Below, piece after piece: positions 1 to 9,000 of a DNA stretch of 11,125 bases. The DNA is from Clostridia bacterium (GTDB lineage: Bacteria; Bacillota; Clostridia; Christensenellales; DTU072): positions 1-11,125 of the forward strand of contig JAQVME010000024.1 in NCBI GenBank assembly GCA_028703745.1. The letters are read 5' to 3'. Position 1 is the stretch's first letter, and each line of letters opens with the position of its first letter. The notes below the pieces were generated by a model. That model was not told the DNA's origin and ran no database searches. It worked only from the letters and a program-made list of their open reading frames with translations. Made by a program: the position numbers and the translations under genes.

Positions 1-104
1 CCCTTTCGTCCTATTATTATACAAACTATTTGCTGGCGACAAAAATGACAAGCGAAGCGGACAGCCAAAGCGCAAAGGTTAATTCGCCCGCGTAGACAGC
101 CGGT
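1..104. other. Left-edge non-coding stretch downstream of the operon
   Basis: No gene with a start codon is visible here. No strong hairpin plus T-run follows the last operon gene, so transcription may continue past the left edge. On the minus strand there is a TATAAT at 16-21, but no convincing -35 at 17 bases, so it is only a weak hint of a promoter for a gene beyond the edge. A minus-strand frame ending at a TAG (26-28) reads like a membrane helix but has no ATG, GTG or TTG start. It is discussed as a finding. Confidence 0.4.
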
Positions 105-776
105 TTAGTCTTCTTTATCGGTATAGACGGCGCGCGGCGCTTTCTTGCGCTTCTTTAATAAGACCGTAAGCACAAGTCCGATTATTGAAATGAGCATAAA
201 AGCGAAAAGGATTATTATTACAAGATAGCTTCTTTCGCCTAGCAGCAGACTGGCGGTTATAATGATAAGACCCGCCACAAAATTGCCCAAAACTAAGGGA
301 ATAAAGGATTTTTTCATATCCATATTGAGGAAGACTGCGACGGCCGTTCCCGTCCAAACCCCCGTCATAGGCAAGGGTATGGCAACGAAAACAAAAAGCC
401 CCAGCATTTTATAAAAATCCGTCCTTTTTATCTTCTTTTCGTCGGCGATAATTTTTGAATCGGCCTTGTCCTCAATTTTTTTTGCTTTGCCCTTGAAGCT
501 GTCCTCTATTGCGGCGGCTATATTCTTGAATAGCCTCGTTCTCTTGAGCGCATTGAGTAGCGGCTTCAAAAAGAAAAACAACACGGGACAGATTAGGAGC
601 GCGCTTACGCACGAAAAAAAGTACGCCACCCACGGGTTCATACCCACTTTTAACGCCACGGGAATGGCGCCGCGCACCTCTATCATGGGTATCATGGAAA
701 TAATAAACGTTACGACATAATCGTTTCTTATCAGGTCTTGCAACCCGAAAACTATTTTATCTATTATGCCGCTCAT
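105..776 (-). CDS. Small multidrug-export family membrane protein (PF06695/COG2426-like)
   Basis: A 223-residue integral membrane protein. Hydrophobic segments lie at about 21-42, 48-71, 122-150, 157-180 and 183-208. A charged loop (about 76-120, rich in Lys/Glu/Asp) separates the two halves. The motif IPMIEVRGAIPVAL (29-42) and the PLPMTGVWTG stretch (134-143) followed by GN (164-165) are, from memory, the hallmarks of the small multidrug-export family. The family name rests on limited evidence and the substrate is unknown. The start ATG overlaps the stop of the ATP-grasp gene by one base (TAATG). An AAGGAG site lies 11 bases upstream inside that gene, so translational coupling is likely. 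It is the last gene seen of a four-gene operon, so it could export the product of the preceding ligase; this is inference. Family call fairly sure, function not. Confidence 0.8.
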   Translation of the reverse strand: MSGIIDKIVFGLQDLIRNDYVVTFIISMIPMIEVRGAIPVALKVGMNPWVAYFFSCVSALLICPVLFFFLKPLLNALKRTRLFKNIAAAIEDSFKGKAKKIEDKADSKIIADEKKIKRTDFYKMLGLFVFVAIPLPMTGVWTGTAVAVFLNMDMKKSFIPLVLGNFVAGLIIITASLLLGERSYLVIIILFAFMLISIIGLVLTVLLKKRKKAPRAVYTDKED

Positions 777-1627
777 TAAGCTTTTATCTCCTTCATAAAT
801 CCGAGAATATAATCGGCATATTCTCCCGCGATATCTACACCTGTAGCCTTTTCTATCTTTTCAAAATATGCGTTGCTGTTTATTTCTATTACGAGCGGCG
901 CGCCGACAAAAAAGTCTACGGCGCAATAATCCAGCTCAAGATACTCCGAGATTTTTTCGGCGGCTACGGTATATGCCTCGTCGATTTCTACTGCCTCGGC
1001 GACAGACGGCGCTACGTTGCTTCGGAAATCCGTTTCATTGGTCAGCAGCATACTCGCCGCCACCTTATGCCCGATAACAAAGGCGCGCACGCTTCTGCCC
1101 CTGCTCTCTTCGACGTAAATTTGGTACATATGCGCCACATTCGACAGCTTTTTTTCGATGGCTTCAAGCTCTGCTCTGTCGTGGGCTAAATACACGCCCT
1201 GCCCCAAAGAGCTGACGGCTTCCTTTATTACCACGGGATAGCCCATTTGTTCTTCTATTGCGTTGAAATAATCCTCGTCCTTTTCTCCGCCGTGGTACTG
1301 CAAGGGCGCAAAAAGACTTTTTGGCATAAATACATCGGGATATTTTGACAGGCTGATCGCCGTTTTTATTTTGTCATCGCAGTTTTCGATGGCAAAGGAG
1401 TTGTTGAAAAGCACAACTCCCTGCTGCTCGAGGTATCTTGCCAGTGTCGTGTCCTTGTCTAAGAACACGGCATAATCGTAGGCAATAGCTTCCGCGCCAT
1501 AGGCGGCGTTGTTTTTTATTACGTCAAGCTCCTCGCCCCTTGCGGCGAACGCCTCGGCTATTCTGCTTATTTGGTGAGTATACGCGGCGCTTTCATAATA
1601 CCCGTTCGCTATTATGGCTCCTTTCAT
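776..1627 (-). CDS. RimK/LysX-like ATP-grasp ligase
   Basis: A 283-residue soluble protein of the ATP-grasp superfamily. These enzymes join a carboxylate to an amine (or similar) through an acyl-phosphate using ATP and Mg. Visible marks are the pre-ATP-grasp N-terminal domain (1-about 85), DDK at 84-86, PVVIKEAVSSLGQGVYL (131-147) with the ATP-binding Lys135 and Gly-rich loop, the hinge YVEESRGRSVRAFV (171-184), FRSNVA (201-206) as in RimK enzymes, and the metal ligands Asp238 and EIN (248-250). All look intact. The length fits RimK/LysX (about 280-300). The substrate cannot be read: it could glutamylate a protein, make a short peptide or act on an amino-acid derivative. The start was chosen at 1627, not 1645, because its ATG overlaps the upstream stop as ATGA and has a GGTGAT ribosome site. 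It is coupled downstream to the exporter-like gene by TAATG. Confidence 0.85.
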   Translation of the reverse strand: MKGAIIANGYYESAAYTHQISRIAEAFAARGEELDVIKNNAAYGAEAIAYDYAVFLDKDTTLARYLEQQGVVLFNNSFAIENCDDKIKTAISLSKYPDVFMPKSLFAPLQYHGGEKDEDYFNAIEEQMGYPVVIKEAVSSLGQGVYLAHDRAELEAIEKKLSNVAHMYQIYVEESRGRSVRAFVIGHKVAASMLLTNETDFRSNVAPSVAEAVEIDEAYTVAAEKISEYLELDYCAVDFFVGAPLVIEINSNAYFEKIEKATGVDIAGEYADYILGFMKEIKA

Positions 1628-3456
1628 TTTATCACCACACCGCAATTGGCGAACGTAATGGCATTGGCGTAGCTGTTGCTTATTGACAGCGTTTTTGTGT
1701 TCTTTATAAAGGTATGCTTGGTGAGGTCCGCCACGTGATAAGTGGTCAATCCCGCTGTCTGTACATGGAAAGAGCTGTCGGGTGGTACAACCGTCAGAGT
1801 TACGCTGTGCGCATTCATAAACGCGCGCTCGAAAGTAATAAGGTAAAAGCCGTCGTTGCCAGTCTGCGTGGTAAAGCTCTCCACCGTTTCTGTCTGTCCG
1901 TCGACGCTGGTGGTGACCGTGACGTTTATGGTAACGCCCGAAAGATATGAGCTTATACCCTCGTTCATCACCCTGTCCTCGTTTTTGTCATTGAAGACAT
2001 AGCCTGCCACTACGGTTTTGTCCATATTTGTTGCACGTTGATAGTTTTCGCCGCGAAACCTTTCGATATGGTAATCGTTATAGGTGTACAGCGAAATGCC
2101 GTGTATGTCCTTTATGACATTGCCCTCGTCGTCCTCGAGATAATCCGAGAACTTCTGCATTCTGAATTCTATGCCTTTCAAGGCTCTTATCCATACGGTT
2201 TCCGTCCAGGCGCCCACGGCATAATTCTTGCCTCGGCTGCTCGAATCATTTCGTTGGCGGTCGTTCAAAATAGGTCTGGTATTGTTTCTGCCCCAATTGC
2301 AATAGCTTGAGGAATAATCAGGAGCTTGGTCGGGATAGCCCATTTGAGGGTCGTCAGAGCCCCTAACCGAATACAGGTACCAGTCAAGCCCGGCTCTGTT
2401 CTGTTTGCGATAGTTTTCTGTATAAAAACCTTCGGAGTATTTCTGTCTAAGCAGCAGATACGCGGTATTTGATTTTAGTTCGTTCTTTAAGGTATGCTGC
2501 GGCGCGCTAAGAGTATAATCGTACGGCGGGGTCAGAGTCTCCTGAGATTCCGTTCCCACAAGCTTTGCGCCCACTTCGACGTTCTCTACCATTTCGGCTA
2601 CAAGCCCCTTCGGTGTGACAAATTCCAACATATCTAGCGCCATTCCCAACGTGCCGTTCGAGGAGGCGATGCTTCTCCAGCGAGTGTCTGTCTCGAAGCC
2701 CTCCGGAGAAAGGTACGGGTCTATCAGCGAAACCCTGTGAGGCAGCACCTCTTGCCGCACAAGCCCTTCCGAATAGCCGTCATAGAGGTAGTCGCTGACG
2801 GACAAGGCAAGAATTGCGCCCACGCCGTTGCCAACAAGCCTGATTTCCCTGCCGTATGCCTCGTCGGGTATCTCGTCGAGATATACCGCCGAGGCAATCT
2901 CCGTCAAAGAATAGTTGGGCACGGCGTTATTTTCAAAGGTGTCGGTCGCGGTTTTGTAACGCATATCCACGGCGTTATATAGCTTCTTTACAAGCTTGTC
3001 CATATTGTCGTCGGCGAACTTCTCCCAATGGAAAATTCCGACGTTATAGTTCTGACTCAGCCAGTATTGATGTAGCGTTCTTTCTATGTCTATATTCCTT
3101 GTAACGTTATAGGTGGTGCTGTTCGAGGAGTAATACACATAATCAGTCTCGGGCAGCGTCATGGAAAATTTTGAGTCCCAATTGCCGGGGGTCTCGCCGT
3201 GGAACAGGATCATAGTGGGATTGTCGACGTTGTAGCCGCTGCTGCCCAGCCATTCGATATACAAGCTCTCATCGGGAATATTCTTTACGTCACTAAGGGC
3301 GATTACTTTGCCTTCAACTGTCTCCGGACTCTTTGTCTTGGAAAAAATGAATACCGTCAAAGAAAGTATCAGTGCCAGCGCTACAAACGCGTTGATTGAT
3401 ATTCTTATTATTCTTATGCTTTTTTGCGACAAAACTATAGGGTTTCTTAATCTCAT
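1624..3456 (-). CDS. Membrane-anchored alpha/beta-hydrolase-like protein lacking the nucleophile, with SdrD/Cna-B-like C-terminus
   Basis: A 610-residue paralogue of the protein encoded just upstream. Residues 21-39 form one N-terminal hydrophobic helix after a basic start (RLRNPIVLSQKSIR), so it is an uncleaved anchor or signal peptide with an outside body. The hydrolase-like part includes ILFHG (83-87, an oxyanion-type HG), YNVGIFHW (137-144), RLVGNGVGAILAL (206-218), SLIDPYL (243-249) and APQH (318-321). At the nucleophile elbow the usual GxSxG is GNGVG, so the serine is a glycine (211). The aligned Asp246 and His321 remain. It is therefore probably a pseudoenzyme or binding protein. Residues 482-546 read VAGYVFNDKNEDRVMNEG then a beta-rich stretch ending TGNDGFYLI, the pattern of SdrD B/Cna-B-like domains that often bind calcium through FxDxNxD. 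Start ATG has GAGAGG 5 bases upstream; the gap from the upstream stop is 16 bases. A 4-base overlap couples it to the ligase gene. Confidence 0.75.
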   Translation of the reverse strand: MRLRNPIVLSQKSIRIIRISINAFVALALILSLTVFIFSKTKSPETVEGKVIALSDVKNIPDESLYIEWLGSSGYNVDNPTMILFHGETPGNWDSKFSMTLPETDYVYYSSNSTTYNVTRNIDIERTLHQYWLSQNYNVGIFHWEKFADDNMDKLVKKLYNAVDMRYKTATDTFENNAVPNYSLTEIASAVYLDEIPDEAYGREIRLVGNGVGAILALSVSDYLYDGYSEGLVRQEVLPHRVSLIDPYLSPEGFETDTRWRSIASSNGTLGMALDMLEFVTPKGLVAEMVENVEVGAKLVGTESQETLTPPYDYTLSAPQHTLKNELKSNTAYLLLRQKYSEGFYTENYRKQNRAGLDWYLYSVRGSDDPQMGYPDQAPDYSSSYCNWGRNNTRPILNDRQRNDSSSRGKNYAVGAWTETVWIRALKGIEFRMQKFSDYLEDDEGNVIKDIHGISLYTYNDYHIERFRGENYQRATNMDKTVVAGYVFNDKNEDRVMNEGISSYLSGVTINVTVTTSVDGQTETVESFTTQTGNDGFYLITFERAFMNAHSVTLTVVPPDSSFHVQTAGLTTYHVADLTKHTFIKNTKTLSISNSYANAITFANCGVVIK

Positions 3457-3472
3457 GAGTGCCTCTCTTTTT

Positions 3473-4981
3473 TTAGCGTGTAAGTCCGATATTTATTATT
3501 TTCAGCTGTTCCTTGTTATATAAGAAAAAGCTGTCTGATTTCTTATTCGTCTTTATGCCGTTTGTCAAAATATTGCTTGCGCCGCCCTTTACGGTTATAT
3601 TATAGCCTTCCATTACCTTTATAGCAATATAAAACTCCTTGCCCTCGGTGTTGAAAATATATATCGGCTCTATCGGCAACTGATAAAAGCCTCCGTTTTT
3701 TGTGGTGGTCGAGGTTATCAGCGTATCTTCGCCTTCTTCGATAAGATACAATTCCACCTTGACGCCGTCTATTCTGTCCTTGAGTCTTTCGTCAAGGCGA
3801 CCATCGCCGTCTCTGTCAAAAAATGCGCAACCCGACACCAGCGGCACTCTGCTGTTCATCGAAAACTGCCTGTCGTCCTCTCCGCTCTCCGTCATGTTCA
3901 CGTACATGGCGTATTTTGTGCCGGCTCTGGCGCACATATAGATCGAAGGCGTGATCGGCGATACCGCGTATTGCAACGTCATACCGGAAGCATAGTCCGG
4001 CGGCAACGGCTCGTTCAGCGCGTTTTGGTACCATAAGCGGCTGAAAAGGTGCTTCGGCGCAAGGTCGGACAGCATGCTGCCGCTTTGATAATTCAACCAG
4101 TCGCTTCTGAGTTCGAGAAAGGCGGCCTCGGCGATAAGCAAGTCAAAGCCGCCCTTTGCTCCCGCGCCCGTTTCTGTGAACATATCTATGAAGCTCGAAC
4201 GCACGTATTCTACTGCCGCGCCCTTTGCTCTCAGCTCTCTTACGGCGTCTGCTACACAGAAGACCGTGCCCTCTATATTTTTCTCCAGCCAGCTTATGTA
4301 TTTGTCCGACAAGTTGTTGGTCAAATAACAGTCAAGCAAAGTCATTCTGTCCGGCAAGTACTCCTCTCCGATATAAGCCGCCTTCTCAAGCGCAAGCAAA
4401 TAGCTTGCAACCGCCGCAACCAGCTGTCCTCCTACGGAGTGTCCGACAAAGCGTATCTCACTGCCGCAAAAGCCGTTACGTGTCATAAAATCTAAATAAT
4501 AAGCCGTCATGCATTCCGTGACAGAGTATTCCAGCCTGTGTCTCGAATACATTATCCTTGACTTTCTTTCTAAGAACCGTCCGCCTGACGACCAGATTTT
4601 TTGTTCTACCGCCGCGCCGTCATCCTCCGACAGCTGGTTCCAAATCAGTATGCCTACATTGTAACCCGCGCACTGCCACGCCGAATATATATCCTCTCCG
4701 CTGTCCTCAATGCCCTGCATAAGCGCATAAGACAGTATGACTACGGGTTTGTTGGCGTCAAAAGGCGCGTCCGCTGTCGATCTGTGCTTATTGCCCTCGC
4801 CGTCAAAAAAGAACAAGCCGAATTCGTCTTCTTTCAGCCCTTCGGGAAGGCTGATATCCTCTGTTCGGAGCAGCGCCAGGGTGCTTGTGTCCTTATTTAG
4901 TTCTTGATGAATTATTACGGCGGTAACCGCTACTGCGCACGCCGTCATAACAATCAAGACAAATAAAGAAAATTTCCGCAT
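3473..4981 (-). CDS. Membrane-anchored/secreted lipase-like alpha/beta hydrolase with SdrD B-like C-terminal domain
   Basis: A 502-residue protein beginning with a hydrophobic segment (about 5-24), so it is exported or membrane-anchored. The central region resembles an alpha/beta-hydrolase: YNVGILIW (107-114), IRFVGHSVGGQLVA (176-189) with the GxSxG nucleophile Ser182, LLDCYL (215-220) with a candidate acid Asp217, and APKH (308-311) with a candidate His311. The Asp and His are conserved in the paralogue that follows. The usual HG after the early strand is replaced by YA (85-86). Residues 381-436 have the SdrD/Cna-B pattern AFFDRDGDGRLDE then TTKNGGFYQL, probably calcium-binding. The substrate (ester, lipid or peptide) is unknown. 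The start at 4981 is preferred to 5008 because GGAGGG lies 4 bases before it, the hydrophobic segment then starts at once, and a good promoter sits 39 bases further upstream. First gene of the operon. Confidence 0.75.
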   Translation of the reverse strand: MRKFSLFVLIVMTACAVAVTAVIIHQELNKDTSTLALLRTEDISLPEGLKEDEFGLFFFDGEGNKHRSTADAPFDANKPVVILSYALMQGIEDSGEDIYSAWQCAGYNVGILIWNQLSEDDGAAVEQKIWSSGGRFLERKSRIMYSRHRLEYSVTECMTAYYLDFMTRNGFCGSEIRFVGHSVGGQLVAAVASYLLALEKAAYIGEEYLPDRMTLLDCYLTNNLSDKYISWLEKNIEGTVFCVADAVRELRAKGAAVEYVRSSFIDMFTETGAGAKGGFDLLIAEAAFLELRSDWLNYQSGSMLSDLAPKHLFSRLWYQNALNEPLPPDYASGMTLQYAVSPITPSIYMCARAGTKYAMYVNMTESGEDDRQFSMNSRVPLVSGCAFFDRDGDGRLDERLKDRIDGVKVELYLIEEGEDTLITSTTTKNGGFYQLPIEPIYIFNTEGKEFYIAIKVMEGYNITVKGGASNILTNGIKTNKKSDSFFLYNKEQLKIINIGLTR

Positions 4982-5019
4982 CGTCCCTCCGATTTTCCCA
5001 AAACGCAAATCTGCTAATA

Positions 5020-5048
5020 ATTATAGCATATTAGTACTTTCTATACAA
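5020..5048 (-). promoter_or_regulatory. Promoter of the four-gene hydrolase/ligase/exporter operon
   Basis: On the minus strand a perfect TATAAT (5025-5020) is preceded by TG one base away, making an extended -10. A weak -35 TTGTAT (5048-5043, 3/6) lies exactly 17 bases upstream. Transcription should begin near 5012, giving a leader of about 30 bases before the ATG at 4981. The rest of the gap between ftsY and this operon (4982-5140) is AT-rich, with no gene and no convincing terminator for ftsY. Confidence 0.65.
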
Positions 5049-5140
5049 ATAAATAATATACAGAACGTATAAAATCTTATAATAACAGTATTAAAATAGT
5101 CTTTAATCCACCGCTTGCGAAAAAAACTTTGCCGCGAGGG

Positions 5141-6034
5141 TTAAAAAATTGCGTCGATGAAATCCTTGGCGTCGAACGGCAGAAGGTCGTCAATCTTTTC
5201 TCCGACACCGACATACACTACAGGCATTTCGTGTTCGGCGCTTATTGCCATGACCACACCGCCCTTTGCCGTGCCGTCAAGCTTTGTCAGCAGTATGCCG
5301 TCGATGTCTATTGCCTCATTGAAGATTTCCACTTGTGAAACGGCATTTTGTCCCGTCGTGGCGTCAAGTACGATAAAGTTCCTGCGGTCGGCGTCGGGCA
5401 ATTCTCTTGTGACAACTCTGTTTATCTTTTTTAGCTCCTCCATAAGGTTCTTTTTGTTGTGGAGTCTGCCTGCGGTATCGACAAGCAACACCTGCATATT
5501 TTTTGCTTTCATCGAGCTTATGGCGTCGAATACCACCGCCGCGGGGTCGGAGCCCTCGCTGTGCTTGACTATTCTTACACCGGCTCTTTCCGCCCAAATT
5601 TCCAGTTGTTCGCTCGCCGCCGCTCTGAAGGTGTCTGCCGCCGCCACTATGACGCTCTTGCCCTGACTCTTAAAAAGGTTTGCAAGTTTGCCTATAGCCG
5701 TGGTTTTTCCTACGCCGTTTACGCCGGCGATAAGTATGACAAGCGGATAGCCGTACTCGGGAATTTCGTAATCTATGCTGTCGAGCATAATTTGCTTCAA
5801 TAATTCCTTTGCCTTGGCGGGCTCGACAAGCTTTTTCTTAAATATTTGCTCTTTCAGCTCGCTTATTATGCTTTCTGTTGCCTTTACGCCGAAATCCGAA
5901 CTTATTAGCGCGTATTCCAACTCGTCATAAAAGCCGTCATTAAGCTCCTTGGCTTTGAAAAGCTCAAAAAACTTTTTGCTTATGCTGTCCTTGGTCTTCT
6001 TCAAGCCTTCTTTGATTTTAGAAAAAAACGACAT
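5141..6034 (-). CDS. ftsY: FtsY, signal recognition particle receptor GTPase
   Basis: FtsY is the membrane-associated receptor that docks SRP-ribosome complexes and, with Ffh, uses paired GTP hydrolysis to hand nascent membrane proteins to the Sec translocon. The 297 residues comprise a basic N-terminus and helical N domain (about 1-85), then an intact SRP-type G domain: GVNGVGKT (104-111), DTFRAAASEQL (134-144), DTAGR (186-190), TKLDGTAKGG (250-259) and GVGEKIDDLLPF (276-287) near the C-terminus. There is no long acidic A domain, as is common in Gram-positive FtsY. The ATG at 6034 is preferred to an in-frame GTG at 6043. The GGGTGG ribosome site is well placed for the ATG but falls on top of the GTG. 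It begins 14 bases after smc ends, so the two are co-transcribed. No ffh or ylxM follows, unlike many Bacillota. Confidence 0.96.
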   Translation of the reverse strand: MSFFSKIKEGLKKTKDSISKKFFELFKAKELNDGFYDELEYALISSDFGVKATESIISELKEQIFKKKLVEPAKAKELLKQIMLDSIDYEIPEYGYPLVILIAGVNGVGKTTAIGKLANLFKSQGKSVIVAAADTFRAAASEQLEIWAERAGVRIVKHSEGSDPAAVVFDAISSMKAKNMQVLLVDTAGRLHNKKNLMEELKKINRVVTRELPDADRRNFIVLDATTGQNAVSQVEIFNEAIDIDGILLTKLDGTAKGGVVMAISAEHEMPVVYVGVGEKIDDLLPFDAKDFIDAIF

Positions 6035-6048
6035 CTTTCCCACCCTTT

Positions 6049-9000
6049 TTAGCCGGCATTGGATAACGCCGCCGACAATTTTACTCTGACTATTTTTGAT
6101 ATGCCTTTCTCTTGCATCGTTACGCCGTACAGACAGTCGGCAAGCTCCATAGTCGGCTTTCTGTGCGTGATTACTACGAACTGGGTCTCCCCAGCGAACT
6201 TGCGCAGATATTGCGCGAACAAATACGCGTTGGCGTCGTCTAGCGCCGCCTCTATCTCGTCAAGCACACAGAACGGCATGGGTTTCAACTTTATGATAGC
6301 AAAAAGTATAGCGATAGCTGTAAGCGCTCTTTCGCCGCCGGAGAGCAGCGATATATTCTTCAGCTGCTTGCCGGGAGGTTCGGCGAATATCTCTATGCCT
6401 GCATCAAGCACGCTACCGCCCTTTTCGACCTCAAGGTGCAACATACCCTTGCCGCCGTCGAATATCTCTTTGAAGATGTCCTTGAAATTCTCGTTTATCT
6501 TCTCAAAATTCTCTTTGAAGATGCTCTCCATTTTTGTTGTAAGTTCGGTTATGGTATCCACAAGCGACTTTTCGGCAGCCATAATGTCGTTATAGTGCGT
6601 AGACAGCTGGGTGTACTCTGCGCTCTTTTCGGCGAACTGTTCGACTGCCTTTTCGTTTATGTCGCCAAGGCGTGACAGCTCTCTTTTTATTTTTCTGATT
6701 TCGGTAGCTGCCTTTTCTTCGGAGAAATCCTCTCGCTTCAAAGTCAGCGCCCCGTCATAATCCAGCTCGTAGTCCTCGTTTATTTTCAGCGCGAGCTGAT
6801 ATATATCGTTGTCAAGATTCTGCAACAGGTTGTCGACGTTGCTCTTTTTGATAGATAAATCCATAAGCACGGACTTACAGCTGTTTTCTTCAAAGCGCAA
6901 CTTTTCTTGCTTCTCTTTGAGCCCCAGCTTATATTCGTCAATCTCTTTTATCTTTGCGGCGATAACTGTCAATTCGTCCTGCTCCTGCTTGGGCAACTCG
7001 AGGAAGCTCAGTTGTTTGTTTATGCTTTCTATTGCCGCGTCGTTGGTGCATTTCCGCGCTTTCAAGTCAATAAGCGAATTTGTCAGGTACTTGATATCGT
7101 TCTCGTGGCTGTTTATGCCGCTTTCGAGGGCGGCAACAGTATGCTCGGAGGTGTTCAATTTCAGCTTAAACTCCGTAACCCTGCCGTTCAGCAATGAAAG
7201 CTCCTCACTACGCGTAGCAAGCTCTGCGCGCAGCCGCGCCAGCAGCACGTCAGCCGATACTTTCTTGCTCTCGGCTTCGGATATCTTCGTGCTCTCGTTG
7301 CCGAAAAGACCTTCTTTTTCGGTCAAACCCGACTGTTTGGCTTCGATATCCAGCTGAAGGCGGCTTATTGCTTCCGAAAGCCTCTTTACCTCAAAATCAG
7401 TATTGGCGCAACGCTCGGTAACCGCGCTGACGTCCTTGTCTATACGCGACAGCTGGCTTTGAAGCACGTTCGAGGTCTCTTCAAGCTTCTTAAGTTCAAC
7501 CTTGTAGATGTCAATCTCGGCGCAAACGGCGTTGTATTTGTTTGTGAGGGCGCTGACGTCCCTGTAAACGTCTTTTAATAACGTGTCGCGGGAAAGTATG
7601 CTGGTGTCCGGCTTGGGCTTGGAGCCGCCCGTAGTGGCGCCGCCGACGGCAAAATCCTCACCGTCCAGCGTGACGATGCGGAAACTGTTGCTATACTTCC
7701 TTGACAGCCTAGTAGCCGTCTTCATATCCTCGGCGATGACTACTGCGCCCAGAAGAAAGCCGAAAATGCTCCTGTACTTCCTGTCGTATTTTATGAGGTC
7801 GCAAGCAAGTCCCACGCAACCCTCTTCTTCAAGTACGGCGCGTTGTTCAGGGCGCAGCGTCCTCGGCACTATTTTTGAAAGCGCAAGGAAAGTGGCTCTG
7901 CCATAATCGTTCTTCTTCAGGTATTCCACAAGCTCTGCGGTATCGTCCTCATCCTTTGTGATAATATTCTGCATACTTCTGCCGAGGGCCACCTCGACGG
8001 CTACTTGCAGATTCGGTGAAACCGTGATAACCTTGCCGACAACGCCCTCGATTTTTGCGGCGGTGTCTTCTGCGGTCATAAGCCTTCTGACGGCTTCGGC
8101 ATAACCTGTGAGGTTCTTTTTGTATTCTTCAAGCATTTCGGCGCGGGTGTTCAGCCTGCCGATATCCTGCTTCAGTTGGCTCTGCTGGCTCTGCGCCTCT
8201 TCGAGCTGTTCGAACAGTCCCGAATAATGCCCGTCTATATTTCTCTTTTGTTCGAGCTTGGCTCCGCGCTCGTTCAACAGAGCTTTCAGCTCCTCGTCGT
8301 TCTGTTTCTTCTTTTTTTGCGCGTCGCTTAGACCCAGCTTAGCAACGGATACGGTTTCCTTGTCCTGCTTGAGCGAATCGGTCAGGCCGTCAATCTGCGC
8401 CTTCAGCGTAGCGAGTTCGGCTTTTATTTCGCCTTTCTCGTCACTTGAACTCAATATATACCTGTTGATGTCATCAAGCTCTTTAGTTTTTGTTTGAACG
8501 CTGCGTTCGGAGTCCTGAAAACGCGTTATGAGGTCACCCTCCTCCTGTTTCAGCGACACAAGCTCCTTCAAACGCTCTTCTTTTTCGGTCTTTTTGCTCT
8601 CAAGCCCGTACTTGGATTCGCTCAGCTCCCTTTCTTTCTGAGAAGTCTCCATGGAAAGCTCTATTTCCTTCTTTTTTAGCTCTTCAAGTTTCTCCACGGA
8701 TGCGTCGTGTTGACCCTTAACTTTTTGGTATTTTAGGCTCAGCTCCAACCTTTTTTCGTATAGCTCTTTTGTGTTCTCGTCATTGCTGTTTATTTCTGTA
8801 AGTACCTTTTCATAATCGGCGTTTATGCGGCCGAGTTTTATTTCTGTCTCTTGAATGCGCTTAGCAAAGGAGTCTATCTGGTCGATTATTTCTTTTTTGC
8901 GGTCGGCGTTGTTCTGTGTTTGATAAATAAAGGTGTTTACTTCGAGAATTTTTAACTCGTCCTTCAATTCTTTGGCGCGCCTTGCGTCACCTGCTTCCTT

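Noticed and set aside
1628..1645. Six-residue N-terminal extension of the ATP-grasp protein
   Set aside because: The inner ATG at 1627 overlaps the upstream stop as ATGA, has a ribosome site and matches the start of the family's first strand.
4930..4945. Possible lipobox (VMTAC) in the signal segment of the 502-residue hydrolase
   Set aside because: The -3 residue is Met and the hydrophobic segment continues well past the Cys, so lipidation is not supported.
5095..5140. Possible terminator after ftsY
   Set aside because: The only pairing found (CCCTCGC with GCGGTGG) has a mismatch and a long loop and is not followed by a clean T-run.
4049..7357. Long plus-strand ORFs (4049-4495, 5157-5666, 6059-6595, 6809-7357)
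   Set aside because: They lie wholly antisense to clear hydrolase, ftsY and smc coding sequence, have no recognisable domains and are Ser/Cys/Phe-rich shadow translations.
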